From contig CAVVZJ010000010.1 in the NCBI GenBank assembly GCA_963752755.1, positions 248,001-312,000 of the forward strand: a stretch of 64,000 nt of DNA. Reading direction: 5' to 3'. Of the stretch, positions 55,970 through 64,000 are shown one piece after another. This DNA comes from CAVVZJ01 sp963752755. Its GTDB lineage: Bacteria > Planctomycetota > Planctomycetia > Isosphaerales > Isosphaeraceae. The position numbers and the translations under genes were made by a program. Each line of letters opens with the position of its first letter. Within the stretch, counting starts at the first letter, position 1. A model generated the notes under the pieces. The model worked only from the letters and a program-made list of their open reading frames with translations, did not search any database and was not told where the DNA came from.

Positions 55970-56332
55970 TCAGGGCGGGCCCGGATCAGGAGGGAAGAAG
56001 AGGTGTCCCCAGCGGCCTCCACGCCCTTTCTTGCCGCCGGTCCAGTCGGCGTGCTTGAGGTGGGGCAGGTCCTGGGCGACGTCCGGCTCGGCCGGGTGGA
56101 CCTGGAACCAGCGCCGCGTCCCCGGTGGCGGAGGCGCGCAGGGCTGTCCGGCGACGGCTCGCGGCAACTCGACCGCATCCGGGAGCGCCTCGCGGATCAA
56201 TCGGCGAGCCTCCTCCTCGGAAGAGACCGTCGCGTCGAACCGGCCAGGTTCCCGGATGCCACGGACGATCTCCTCATCCACGGATGCGCCGCCTCCATCG
56301 ACCCAGGTCGCGGGCTCGGGAACCTGGGACAA
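55970..56332 (-). CDS. Hypothetical protein
   Basis: A protein of 120 residues. The C-terminal half has a distinctive pattern of conserved-looking motifs: SSEEEARRLIREALPDAVEL, TRRWFQVHPAEPDVAQDLPH and LKHADWTGGKKGRGGRWGHL. The HPxEP and WTGGKKGRGG stretches suggest a small nucleic-acid- or ligand-binding domain. I do not know a named family. Its start may be further in, as the first 25 residues are less regular. It is the first gene of the minus-strand series and is divergent from the TetR gene. Confidence 0.6.
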   Translation of the reverse strand: MSQVPEPATWVDGGGASVDEEIVRGIREPGRFDATVSSEEEARRLIREALPDAVELPRAVAGQPCAPPPPGTRRWFQVHPAEPDVAQDLPHLKHADWTGGKKGRGGRWGHLFFPPDPGPP

Positions 56333-56447
56333 CGTCTGACCCGAACGTCCGTCCCATTATAACATGCCCCCCACCCTCCCCCCCATCCGAACTTCCCGAA
56401 GCCGCCTTGACGCCCGGCCGGTCCCGCATACAATCGATTGAAACGGG

Positions 56448-56471
56448 CGTTTGAAACCGGTGTCTCAAACG
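56448..56471. promoter_or_regulatory. Candidate operator of the TetR-family regulator
   Basis: CGTTTGA (56448-56454) and TCAAACG (56465-56471) are a perfect inverted repeat around a 10-bp centre, and the inner bases (AAC and GTC) continue the symmetry in part. The spacing is typical for TetR dimers. It lies 36 bp before the TetR start. A second palindrome, CAATCGATTG, is at 56431-56440. Confidence 0.55.
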
Positions 56472-56507
56472 TCTGATTGAACGACGGGCATCCGGGGCGA
56501 GGCGACG

Positions 56508-57170
56508 ATGGCGAGCATGGACCCGACCAGGGGAAGGCTGCTGGAGGCGGCGGGGGAGGAGTTCGCGGAGAAGGGGTTCGCCGGGGCGACGGTGCGCGCG
56601 ATCTGCAAGAGGGCGGAAGCGAACGTGGCGGCGGTGAATTACTACTTCGGGGACAAGGAGCAGCTCTACACGCAGGCGGTGCTGGAGGCGCATCGGTGCG
56701 GGGTGGCGGACGAGTCGGAGGGGATTCCGGAGGGGGAGCCGGAGGAGCAGTTGCGGTGGCTGATCCGGAACTTCCTGAGGGACGTGCTGGCGATCGACCG
56801 GCAGAGGTCGTGGCATCATGCGTTGATGTTGAGGGAGATGCTGAGGCCGACCTCGGCGCGGGCGACGTTGGTGAGGGAGGTGATCCGGCCGAGGTTCGAG
56901 CGGTTGCAGGAGGTCTGGAAGCGGCTCTGTCCGGAGGCGGACGAGAGGAGGAGGCAGGCCTTGACGTTCAGCCTGATCGGGCAATGCCTGTTCTACCGAG
57001 TGGGGCGGGGGGTCGCGGAGCAGATCGTGGGGGAGGAGAAATTCGCGAGCCTGGACGTGGAGTACCTGACGGACCACATTAGCCGCGTGATCCTGGCGGC
57101 GACGGGGCGGGGGGGGCCGGTTGTGGACGGGGGGAGTCGGGCGGAAATGGCGGCGAATGGGGAGGGTTGA
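56508..57170 (+). CDS. TetR/AcrR-family regulator (CecR-like)
   Basis: A protein of 220 residues. Residues 8-55 are a TetR-type HTH: TRGRLLEAAGEEFAEKGFAG, ATVRAICKRAEANVAAVNYY then FGDKEQLY. The C-terminal ligand domain (MLREMLRPTSARATLVREVI, SLIGQCLFYRVGRGVAEQIV) resembles the CecR/DUF1956 group, whose E. coli member represses an ABC exporter with an HlyD-like partner. The same order follows here: permease, ATPase and membrane fusion protein, starting 3 bp later. It probably represses this operon and itself through the palindrome upstream. The gene has a strong local codon bias to G-ending codons. Confidence 0.88.
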   Translation: MASMDPTRGRLLEAAGEEFAEKGFAGATVRAICKRAEANVAAVNYYFGDKEQLYTQAVLEAHRCGVADESEGIPEGEPEEQLRWLIRNFLRDVLAIDRQRSWHHALMLREMLRPTSARATLVREVIRPRFERLQEVWKRLCPEADERRRQALTFSLIGQCLFYRVGRGVAEQIVGEEKFASLDVEYLTDHISRVILAATGRGGPVVDGGSRAEMAANGEG

Positions 57171-57173
57171 GGC

Positions 57174-58390
57174 ATGGCCTGGATCGCATTGAAGATGCTC
57201 ACGGGCGATCGGGCGAAGTTCTTCGGGATCGTCATGGGGCTGACGTTTGCTGCGCTTTTGATCACGCAGCAGGGTTCGATCTTCTGCGGCCTGATGCTGC
57301 GGACGTGCGGCCAGATCGGGGACATCACGGGGGCGGACCTCTGGGTGATGGACCCCAATGTCCGGTTCATCGACGACCTGAAGCCGATGATCGAGACGAA
57401 CCTGTACCGGGTGCGCGGGTCGAGGGCGTGAGGTGGGCGGTGCCTCTGTACAAGGGGCAGGGGCGGGCCAAGCTCACGCACTTCGTGCCGAGGCGGGACG
57501 AGCGAGGGTCGGTGGTCGGGCGGGTGAAGCAGGACGTGATCGAGCAGGTGATCCTGCTGGGCCTGGACGATACGTCGCTGGTGGGTGCGCCGCAGAAACT
57601 GTGGGTCGGGAGCTATCGCGACCTGAGGCGGCCGGACGCGGTGATCGTGGATCGGGTCGGACTGCGGAAGCTCTTTCCGGGCGAAGGGGGGGATGTGACG
57701 ACGGACCCGGCGGTCTTGAGGAAGTTCGTCGGTCGCGAGATGGAGATGAACGACCGCCGGGCGGTGATCGTGGGGATCTGCGAATCGACGCGGACGTTCC
57801 AGTCGAACGCGGTCGTCTATACGACGTACTCGCGGGCCAAGCGGTTTGTGCCGCAGGAGCGCAAGCCCTTGACGTACATCCTGGCCAAGACCCAGGAGGG
57901 CCACACGCCCGCGGAAGTGGCCCGGCGGATCGAGCGGCAGACGGGCCTGGGGGCGAAGACCAGCGATGAGTTCTCGTGGATGACGATGGAATACTTTCTC
58001 AAATATACGGGCATCCCGATTAACTTCGGGATCACGATCATCCTCGGGTTCATCATTGGGACCGCGATCGCGGGTCAGACGTTTTACAACTTCACGATCG
58101 AGAACCTGAAGCAGTTTGGCTCGCTCAAGGCGATGGGCACGAGCAACTGGCGGATCGTGGGGATGATCTTGCTCCAGGCGTTCGTGGTGGGCCTGCTGGG
58201 CTTCGGCCTCGGCGTGGGGGCGGCGGCCTGGTTCGGATACCGGACGAAGGGAACCGAGCTGGCCTTCTTCACGCCCTGGCAACTCTTACCGATCACGGCG
58301 GTGTCGATCCTCTTCATCTGCGCGTTGTCGAGCATTTTGAGCGTGCGGCGGGTGGTGGTTCTGGAGCCGGCGATCGTCTTCCGGGGTTGA
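57174..58390 (+). pseudogene. ABC transporter permease (DevC/FtsX-like), frameshifted
   Basis: A permease of about 405 residues. The first 82 residues (WIALKMLTGDRAKFFGIVMG, LTFAALLITQQGSIFCGLML, DLWVMDPNVRFIDDLKPMIE) are in one frame, with the first membrane segment. A shift near 57420 leads to the large extracytoplasmic domain (AVPLYKGQGRAKLTHFVPRR, AVIVGICESTRTFQSNAVVY) and three membrane segments (IPINFGITIILGFIIGTAIA, IVGMILLQAFVVGLLGFGLG, LLPITAVSILFICALSSILS). This is the DevC/MacB-type FtsX topology. It is coupled to TetR upstream and the ATPase downstream. Confidence 0.87.
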
Positions 58391-58407
58391 GGACACGAGA
58401 GGGTTGG

Positions 58408-59181
58408 ATGATGTCACTGGCGGACGCGTTGGACAAGGTGACGCCCGGGGCGATCGATGCGTCCGCGCCGGCGGAGTCGGTGGCGGTCCGACTGCGGGGC
58501 GTGGCGAAGACGTTCGGCACGGGCGAGCGCAAGGTCATGGCCGTGCGCGGGGTGGACTGGGACATCTACAACGGCCAGTTGACCATGCTCATCGGGCCGT
58601 CGGGCTGCGGCAAGACGACCTTGATCTCGATCATCGCTGGCATTCTCGACTGCGACCGAGGCGGTGTCGTCGAGGTCTTTGGCGAGGACCTGGCGAGGTA
58701 TTCGGGGAACAGGAAGACGAGGTTCCGCCAGGGACACATCGGGTTCGTCTTCCAGCAATACAACCTCTTGCCCGCCCTGACGGCCGCCGAGAATGCCGCG
58801 ATCCCGCTGATCATCGGCGGCTGGTCGCGGACGAAGGCGGTGGAGAAGGCGAAGGGAGTGCTCGACCGGCTCGGCATGAGCAACCGCGCCAGCAGCCTGC
58901 CGAGCCAGCTCTCCGGCGGCCAGCAGCAGCGGGTGGCGATCGCGAGGGCGCTGGTCCATGAGCCGCGCTTGATCGTCTGCGACGAGCCGACCGCGGCGCT
59001 GGACCACGAGACGGGTCAGGCGGTGATGAAGTTGTTCCGCGACGCGGCGGTCAAGCCCGACCGCGCCGTGATCGTCGTCACGCACGACAACCGGGTCTTC
59101 CACCTGGGCGACCGGATCGCGCGGATGGACGACGGCCGGATCGTGGAAGTGCGGGAACAAGAGGTGGGCGCGGCGGCCTGA
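58408..59181 (+). CDS. ABC transporter ATP-binding protein (DevA/LolD-like)
   Basis: A protein of 257 residues with Walker A (MLIGPSGCGKTTLISIIAGI), Q-loop (IGFVFQQYNLLPALT), signature (LSGGQQQRVAIARALVHEP), Walker B (LIVCDEPTAALD) and the switch histidine (VIVVTHDNRVFHL). It energises the permease encoded just before it. The first 30 residues are a Pro/Ala-rich extension not found in most LolD-type ATPases. Start ATG 58408, 17 bp after the permease stop. The gene is intact and is followed after 42 bp by the membrane fusion protein. Confidence 0.92.
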   Translation: MMSLADALDKVTPGAIDASAPAESVAVRLRGVAKTFGTGERKVMAVRGVDWDIYNGQLTMLIGPSGCGKTTLISIIAGILDCDRGGVVEVFGEDLARYSGNRKTRFRQGHIGFVFQQYNLLPALTAAENAAIPLIIGGWSRTKAVEKAKGVLDRLGMSNRASSLPSQLSGGQQQRVAIARALVHEPRLIVCDEPTAALDHETGQAVMKLFRDAAVKPDRAVIVVTHDNRVFHLGDRIARMDDGRIVEVREQEVGAAA

Positions 59182-59223
59182 GGCAAGACCGATCGCGGAT
59201 GGTCGAGGGTAAAGGGGTCTATC

Positions 59224-60401
59224 GTGTTTACGAAGTACATTCTTCCGCTGCTGGCCGCGGCGGGGCTCGCGTTCGCGATATTCACGGTGCTCGAGTCGCG
59301 GAAGTCGCCGCCGGCGGCCAGGCCGTTGATCCCGCCGCCGGAACGGCCCAGGGAGTTCCAGGCGATCGCGGGGGCCGGGATCGTCGAGGCTCAGAAGCGG
59401 AATATCCCGGTCGGCTCAACGGTACCGGGGGTGGTGGAGGAGGTGTACGTCAAGGAGGGCCAGAAGGTCAAGCCGGGCGACCCACTCTTCCGGATCGACG
59501 ACCGCGAGCTGAAGTCCGACTTGCGGGTCCGGCTGGCGATGCTTGAGGCCTCGAAGCGCAACTGGAGAAGCTCGCGCGGCACCGAGGCCGGAAGACATCC
59601 CGCCGGCGTTGGCGGCGGTCGAGGAGGCGGAAGCAAGGGTTGCCAGCACGGAGATCCAGTTCCGGCGGACGGCCGCGGTGTACGAGCGGGGTGTCGGCAT
59701 GGCCAGCGACTACGACCGCGACCGCTACGCCGCCGCCGAGGCCCGCGCGGCGCTGGCCAAGGCGCAGAAGGAGCTGGAACGGCTCCAGCACGGCACCTGG
59801 GAGAAGGATCTCAAGATCGCCGAGGCGGCCGTGGCCCAGGCCGAGGCGGAGGTCGAGCGGGTCAGGACCGACATCGACCGTCGGACCGTCCGCGCCTTGA
59901 CCGACGGTCAGGTGCTCCAGGTCAACGTCTTGCCTGGCCAGTTCGGGGCGATGGCGTGGAAGGAGCCGTTGATCGTGCTGGGCAACGTGGACAAGCTGCA
60001 CGTCCGCGTCGATATCGACGAGCAGGATTTGCCGCTGTTCAAGCCCGGAGCCGCGGGCGATTGCCACGCTCAAGGGGCGGCCGGGTGTCGAGTTTCCCTT
60101 GGGATTCGTCCGGGTCGATCCGTACGTGATCCCGAAAGTGAACCTGACGGGCAGCAACACCGAGCGGGTTGATACGCGGGTCTTGCAGGTGATCTATGCC
60201 TTGCCCGACGAGCGGCCGATGGATGTGTATGTTGGTCAGCAGATGGACGTCTATCTCGAAGCGGCCACACCGCTGAAGGGACTCAACCTCGACGCCAGTC
60301 CGAATCCGCCCGACCTGAGCTTCCAGGACGAGCCAACCCGCGAGCCGGTCGTCAAACCGATCGGCAAGGGCTCCGTGACCACCTCACCGGCCGTCCGTTG
60401 A
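59224..60401 (+). pseudogene. HlyD/DevB-like membrane fusion protein, frameshifted
   Basis: About 392 residues across three frames. GTG 59224 begins FTKYILPLLAAAGLAFAIFT, a single N-terminal anchor. The lipoyl-like part has VEAQKRNIPVGSTVPGVVEE and VYVKEGQKVKPGDPLFRIDD. After a shift near 59570 the coiled-coil hairpin follows (LAAVEEAEARVASTEIQFRR, AALAKAQKELERLQHGTWEK, VAQAEAEVERVRTDIDRRTV) and then LNVLPGQFG-like second lipoyl strands (VLQVNVLPGQFGAMAWKEPL). A shift near 60060 leads to the membrane-proximal domain and a Pro-rich tail ending TTSPAVR. It should link the ABC pair to an outer-membrane factor. Confidence 0.85.
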
Positions 60402-60929
60402 GCCAGCATGCTTCGCGTTCGGCCCCGCACCCGACTTGCGGGGCAGGATGCGGAACGAGAGGCTCTTCTCGGTCTTCGAGCCGGGATCGAGCATGTCCTT
60501 GAGGATCAGGTCGGCCTCATATTCTCCCGGCGGGATGCCCTTGAGGCCGAGCGTGGTGCCGAGGTAGAGATTCTCCGGCGGCTGGACGCTCGAGATCTTC
60601 AGATCGACGACCTTATCGCGACCGTAAAGCACCTTCTTCTGGCCCTTGCGGCGAATGTTGACGTCCTCGATCAGATCGGCGCAATACTTGCCGAGTTCGT
60701 CGTCGAACTGGTAGGCGTGGTGGCGCGAGCGGACGTAGATCAAGAGTTTCTCGTCGGGCGTGACCTCCGCCGGGTCGAGGACATCGTAATCCTCGTAGCC
60801 CCGGATCGAGCGGCAGGGGATCGGGTCGGTCATCGACAGGGATTCGGTTTTCGGTCGAGGATCGTCGGACGCCTGGGCGACCGGGGCGAGAGCCAGGCAG
60901 AGTGCGAAGGCAGCGGCGGTTCGTCGCAT
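60384..60929 (-). CDS. Secreted hypothetical protein
   Basis: A protein of 181 residues from ATG 60929 with a signal peptide (RRTAAAFALCLALAPVAQAS). The mature part includes RSIRGYEDYDVLDPAEVTPD, EKLLIYVRSRHHAYQFDDEL and ENLYLGTTLGLKGIPPGEYE, suggesting a single immunoglobulin-like beta domain ending in LSFRILPRKSG. I recognise no family. It overlaps the 3' end of the membrane fusion protein gene by 18 bp on the opposite strand, so the two are convergent. An in-frame ATG 27 bp upstream is possible. Confidence 0.7.
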   Translation of the reverse strand: MRRTAAAFALCLALAPVAQASDDPRPKTESLSMTDPIPCRSIRGYEDYDVLDPAEVTPDEKLLIYVRSRHHAYQFDDELGKYCADLIEDVNIRRKGQKKVLYGRDKVVDLKISSVQPPENLYLGTTLGLKGIPPGEYEADLILKDMLDPGSKTEKSLSFRILPRKSGAGPNAKHAGSTDGR

Positions 60930-61024
60930 CGGCGGGGCCTCCTCGGGACGGGCCATCTCCTTGCGAGATTAGCTCATCGGTCGCCGTGGCACAACCACCG
61001 ATCCGGGCGGTTGTGTCGCCTCCC

Positions 61025-61052
61025 TTGACAGTCCGACGATTCCCAATACAGT
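61025..61052 (+). promoter_or_regulatory. Sigma-70-type promoter of the glycosyltransferase gene
   Basis: A perfect TTGACA (61025-61030), 16-bp spacer and TACAGT (61047-61052, four of six). It lies about 100 bp before the glycosyltransferase start. It is one of the best promoter matches in the window. Confidence 0.5.
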
Positions 61053-61150
61053 GGGGACTCGCAATTGCGTTCCGAACTCGCGGCGTGCCGACGCGCCGGC
61101 GGACCGGGACGCCACCGAGCCGAGCATCCTTGACAGGCAGGACGCCCGCG

Positions 61151-62468
61151 ATGAGGTTGGAGCCTCGGTCCAGAATGGACACACCATCGAGCGTCGCCGC
61201 GCTGGCAATAGCCGGCCGGGACGAGGACGAGGCCGGCTTTGACCTGGTCGTGGCCGATGCCTCCTGGTCGTGGACGGAGCGGCTCTTCTCGCCGCTGGCC
61301 GACCAAGGGGTGCGGGTCCTCCGCCTGAAGGCTTGCGACTGGCGGACGGCCCTGGTCCAGCGTCGCCCCTGGCGCGACTGGCTCGGGCCGTCGCGGCGGG
61401 TTGGGTCGGACCTCTGGGAGCGGACGTTCGTCCTGCCGCCCGGGTGGATGAAGACCTATCCCCGGCTCGGGATGCGACCGATCGCGCGGGCGGTTCGCGA
61501 CTGGCGGCGTGCCTTGCCCGGACGCCGGCCGCTGGTGCTGGCGATCTCGTATCCGCACTACCTCTACCTGCGCGACCTTGTCCGGCCCGATGCCTTGATC
61601 TATTACAACATGGACGACTACGCCCTCTACTGGCAAGCTCGGGCGGAGACGATCCGACGGCTGGAGCGACGGGCGGTCGCCGAGGCGGATCTGTCGGTCT
61701 TCTGCCGCCAGGTCCGTGCCGAGGAGCTGGCCGAAACGGTGCCGGAGGCCCGCGATCGGATCGTCCACCTGCCTCACGGCGCACCCGGCCAACGCGATCG
61801 CGTCGGCGCCGCTCTGTCGGCCCGGACCGCCGCCGCCCGACCTGGCGGCCTTGCCCCGGCCGAGGCTCGGCTTCGTCGGGTCGCTGGAGGATCGGATCGA
61901 CTGGCCCCTGGTCGAGCAAACGGCGCGGGCTTTTCCCGGAGGCTCGGTCGTCCTGATCGGTCGCGAGCCCGCCGGGGCGACAGGCCGATCGTGGTATGGT
62001 GCCTATCGGAGCGCCATCGCCAGGCCGAACGTCCACCAGCTCGGCTGGCGTTCGCAGGGGGAGATCGGGCGGTACACGTCGGCGTTCGACGTCTGCCTGA
62101 TCCCGTACCGGGCGGATCACCCGTTCAATCGCGTTGCCTGCCCGACGAAGGTGATGGACTACATGGCCACGAGCCGGCCGGTCGTCTCGACCGACCTGCC
62201 CGAGTGCCGACTCTACGCGCACCTCTTCCAGATCGCCGGGAATCCCACCGCCTTCGTGGACGCGATCCGCTGCATCGTCGATCGCGACAGCGACGACGGC
62301 CGTGCCCCCGACCGCTGGGCCACCGCCTGCGCAGCGACCTGGGAGCAGACCTCTGCGAACCTCCTGCGTCTCTTCCGCGAGCAATGGGCCGTCCGGTCGG
62401 AGGCTGTGCCGGCGACTTTAACAGGCTATCCGAGAATACTCCGTCGCCGTAAACTCTTGCTGATTTAG
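61151..62468 (+). pseudogene. Glycosyltransferase, frameshifted
   Basis: A GT-B type glycosyltransferase of about 440 residues. From ATG 61151 (or 61175) the N-terminal half reads FDLVVADASWSWTERLFSPL, RPLVLAISYPHYLYLRDLVR and PDALIYYNMDDYALYWQARA, with RIVHLPHGA before a shift near 61795. The C-terminal half has PRLGFVGSLEDRIDWPLVEQ, GGSVVLIGREPAGATGRSWY, IGRYTSAFDVCLIPYRADHP and VACPTKVMDYMATSRPVVST, the nucleotide-sugar site. The last 25 residues (GYPRILRRRKLLLI) look foreign, and IS remnants start at once after the stop, so the true C-terminus may have been replaced by an insertion. Envelope or exopolysaccharide synthesis is likely. Confidence 0.8.
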
Positions 62469-62506
62469 CAGGCCCGCAGGACCCACCGACGACGGAGCAG
62501 GCCCCG

Positions 62507-62985
62507 ATGCGGAAGCCCTGCCCCTCCGACCCGACCGACCCGCAGTGGGAGATCGCCGAGGCCTTGATCCCCGTCTCGAAGCTCGGATGACCCCGCCAGG
62601 TCGAGATCCAGGAGGTGCTCAACGCCATCCTCGATGTCGCCCGCAGCGGCTGCCCGTGGGACATGCTCCCGCTGACCTCCCACCCCAGAGCACCGTCTAC
62701 GACTCCTTCCCGCAGTGGCGGGACGACGGCACCTGGCAGCTGATCATGGACGCCCTGCGGCGGCAGGTACGGGTCGCCGAGGGGCGGAAGCCCGTCCCCA
62801 GTGCCGGCAGCATCGACAGGCCGACGGTCAAGGGGGCCGAGGTCGGCGGCGTGCGGGGCTACGACGGCGGCAAGAAGATCCGGGGCCGCAAGCGGTACAT
62901 CGTCGTAGATTCGCTGGGGTTGCTGCTGGTCGTGCTGGTCACGGCGGCCTCCGCCGATGACGGGATGATCGCCCCCGAGGTGTTG
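62507..62985 (+). pseudogene. IS5-family transposase, truncated and broken
   Basis: From ATG 62507 the frame reads RKPCPSDPTDPQWEIAEALI then a premature stop near 62588. A second frame gives VEIQEVLNAILDVARSGCPW, and a third gives STVYDSFPQWRDDGTWQLIM, PSAGSIDRPTVKGAEVGGVR and GKKIRGRKRYIVVDSLGLLL. These are the DUF4096 N-terminal domain and first DDE residues (the D of SIDRPT and the VVDSLG region) of IS5/IS1031-like transposases. The protein lacks its second half, which is replaced by ISKra4-type sequence. Not functional. Confidence 0.75.
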
Positions 62986-63845
62986 GGCCGGCGGAAGCCC
63001 GAGGTGGACGGCCCCCGGCGGCACCACCGCCGGGACAAGGGCGAGAAGCCCAAAAGAAGCGGATGGCCCGCCTCGGGGCCGTCGACAGCATCGAGCCGTT
63101 CGTCCGCACCGCCGACGACATCCTTGACGAGGTGCTCCGGGACGAGTGTGCCAAGAAGCGTCCCGAGCCTCAGCACAGGCACGTCTGGGCCGAGATGATC
63201 CGGGAGATCGAAGGCCAGCCGCCAGTGACGGCCAAGGACGGGCTGTTCTGCCGGTTGTTCGACGAACTGGCGATCCGCAACCCCGGTCAGGGCCGCCCGG
63301 TGATCTGCCTGATGGACGGGGAACGGTCGTTGTGGGACGCCCGGGAGGCGTATTTCCCCGAGGCGGTCGGGGTGCTGGACCTGTTCCACGTCCTGGAGCG
63401 GGTCTGGTCCGTGGCCCACGGCTTCCACAAGGAGGGCAGTGATGAGGCCGAGCCGTTCGTGGAGGAGCGGCTGCGTGACCTGCTGGAGGGGCGGGTCGAT
63501 TCGGTGATCGAGGGCGTTCGCCGACGGATGACTCGGGAGCGGCTCCGGGGGAACAAGCGGAAGGTGGTCAGGTCGGCGATCGAGTCCCTGGCGAACAACC
63601 GGGAGCCCATAAGGTATGACGAGTCCCTGGCGGCGGGCGACCCGATCGGCAGCGGCGTAACGGAGGGTGCGTGTCGCCCTCTGGTCAAGGACCGGATGGA
63701 ACTGACGGGGATGCGTTGGACGCTGGCGGGAGCCCAGGCGATGCTCCACGTCCGGGCGTTGGACCTCAACGACCAGTGGGAGGAGTTCCTGGAGTACCGC
63801 ATCGAGCAGGAGCAAACCAGGCACTACGGGGCAGTTGCGGCATAG
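62986..63845 (+). pseudogene. ISKra4-family transposase, 5' truncated
   Basis: The C-terminal part of an ISKra4-type transposase: MARLGAVDSIEPFVRTADDI, VLDLFHVLERVWSVAHGFHK, RVDSVIEGVRRRMTRERLRG, PIRYDESLAAGDPIGSGVTE and GACRPLVKDRMELTGMRWTL. The IGSGVTEGACRxxVKDRM motif is diagnostic. Upstream of ATG 63063 homologous sequence (RRDKGEKPK) continues in another frame, with one base missing in the A run at 63052-63055. The N-terminal half is absent, with the junction to IS5-type sequence somewhere in 62950-63010. The stop at 63843-63845 is probably original. Confidence 0.78.
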
Positions 63846-64000
63846 CGGGCGGCCAGTCACGCACCGCCGATTTGCTCCTGAATCCCGACCCGGGAGGCCT
63901 GCGGAAGTTGAGCCTGCCTCCCCCGATTCACCTCCTCCTGGCCCAGAAACAGGCCGACCAAACGCAGTGGGTTCAACGGATTGGCGCAGCGGGTCCAGGG

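Larger units (their letters stand above)
62469..64000 (+). mobile_element. Fused remnants of two insertion sequences
   Basis: An IS5-type transposase part (62507 to about 62985) runs directly into the C-terminal part of an ISKra4-type transposase (to 63845). Neither element has both ends. The right flank (63846-64000) shows no gene before the window ends. I did not find convincing terminal inverted repeats or target duplications. Confidence 0.65.

Overview
The window is high-GC bacterial DNA, most likely from a planctomycete of the Isosphaera/Singulisphaera type. The evidence is three clusters pairing DUF1549/DUF1553 (PSCyt2/PSD1) proteins with Tat-exported DUF1501 proteins, a PEP-CTERM protein, a surface protein with an N-terminal 'LExLxxRRLLS'-like sorting motif, a hopanoid cluster, several BON-domain proteins and a high density of exported proteins. 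No rRNA, tRNA or CRISPR array was seen.

Layout. 1-15.7 kb: three DUF1549/1553 plus DUF1501 clusters, with a zinc-ribbon protein, a metallopeptidase, a DUF72 protein and a WD40 protein. 15.7-20 kb: a Gfo/Idh/MocA oxidoreductase, a J-domain protein and a minus-strand BON-csrA-hypothetical group. 20.2-24.3 kb: a compact signalling operon (globin-coupled histidine kinase, double receiver, receiver-PAS-kinase, receiver-ANTAR) behind a leader with an intrinsic terminator. 24.4-35.8 kb: TIM-barrel isomerase, AMMECR1 protein, lipid-type ABC exporter, glycosyltransferase, tandem LPS-kinase-like protein, DUF1570 lipoprotein, large TPR-like protein. 36-44.9 kb: XRE regulator, dienelactone hydrolase, beta-propeller dihaem cytochrome, CDF metal transporter, transglutaminase-like protein and BON proteins. 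45-49.3 kb: hopanoid genes shc-hpnH-hpnG. 49.5-52.4 kb: two divergent, related exported proteins. 52.6-56.3 kb: arfB, holA, hicBA and small genes. 56.4-60.4 kb: TetR-regulated DevBCA-like exporter. 61-64 kb: glycosyltransferase and fused remnants of two insertion sequences.

Two features cut across the window. About twenty genes, including the housekeeping gene holA, are split by single-base frameshifts while their codons remain conserved in sense on both sides. This looks more like consensus indel error in the assembly than gene decay, so broken genes are given here as single loci with approximate shift points. In addition, a non-coding composite repeat (three conserved blocks) occurs in at least three intergenic regions, with the downstream half present four times.

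The most interesting candidates are the globin-sensing phosphorelay with its leader RNA, the divergent pair of paralogous exported proteins carrying different sorting signals, the intergenic repeat family, and a zinc-ribbon protein hidden by frameshifts between a DUF1553 and a DUF1501 gene.
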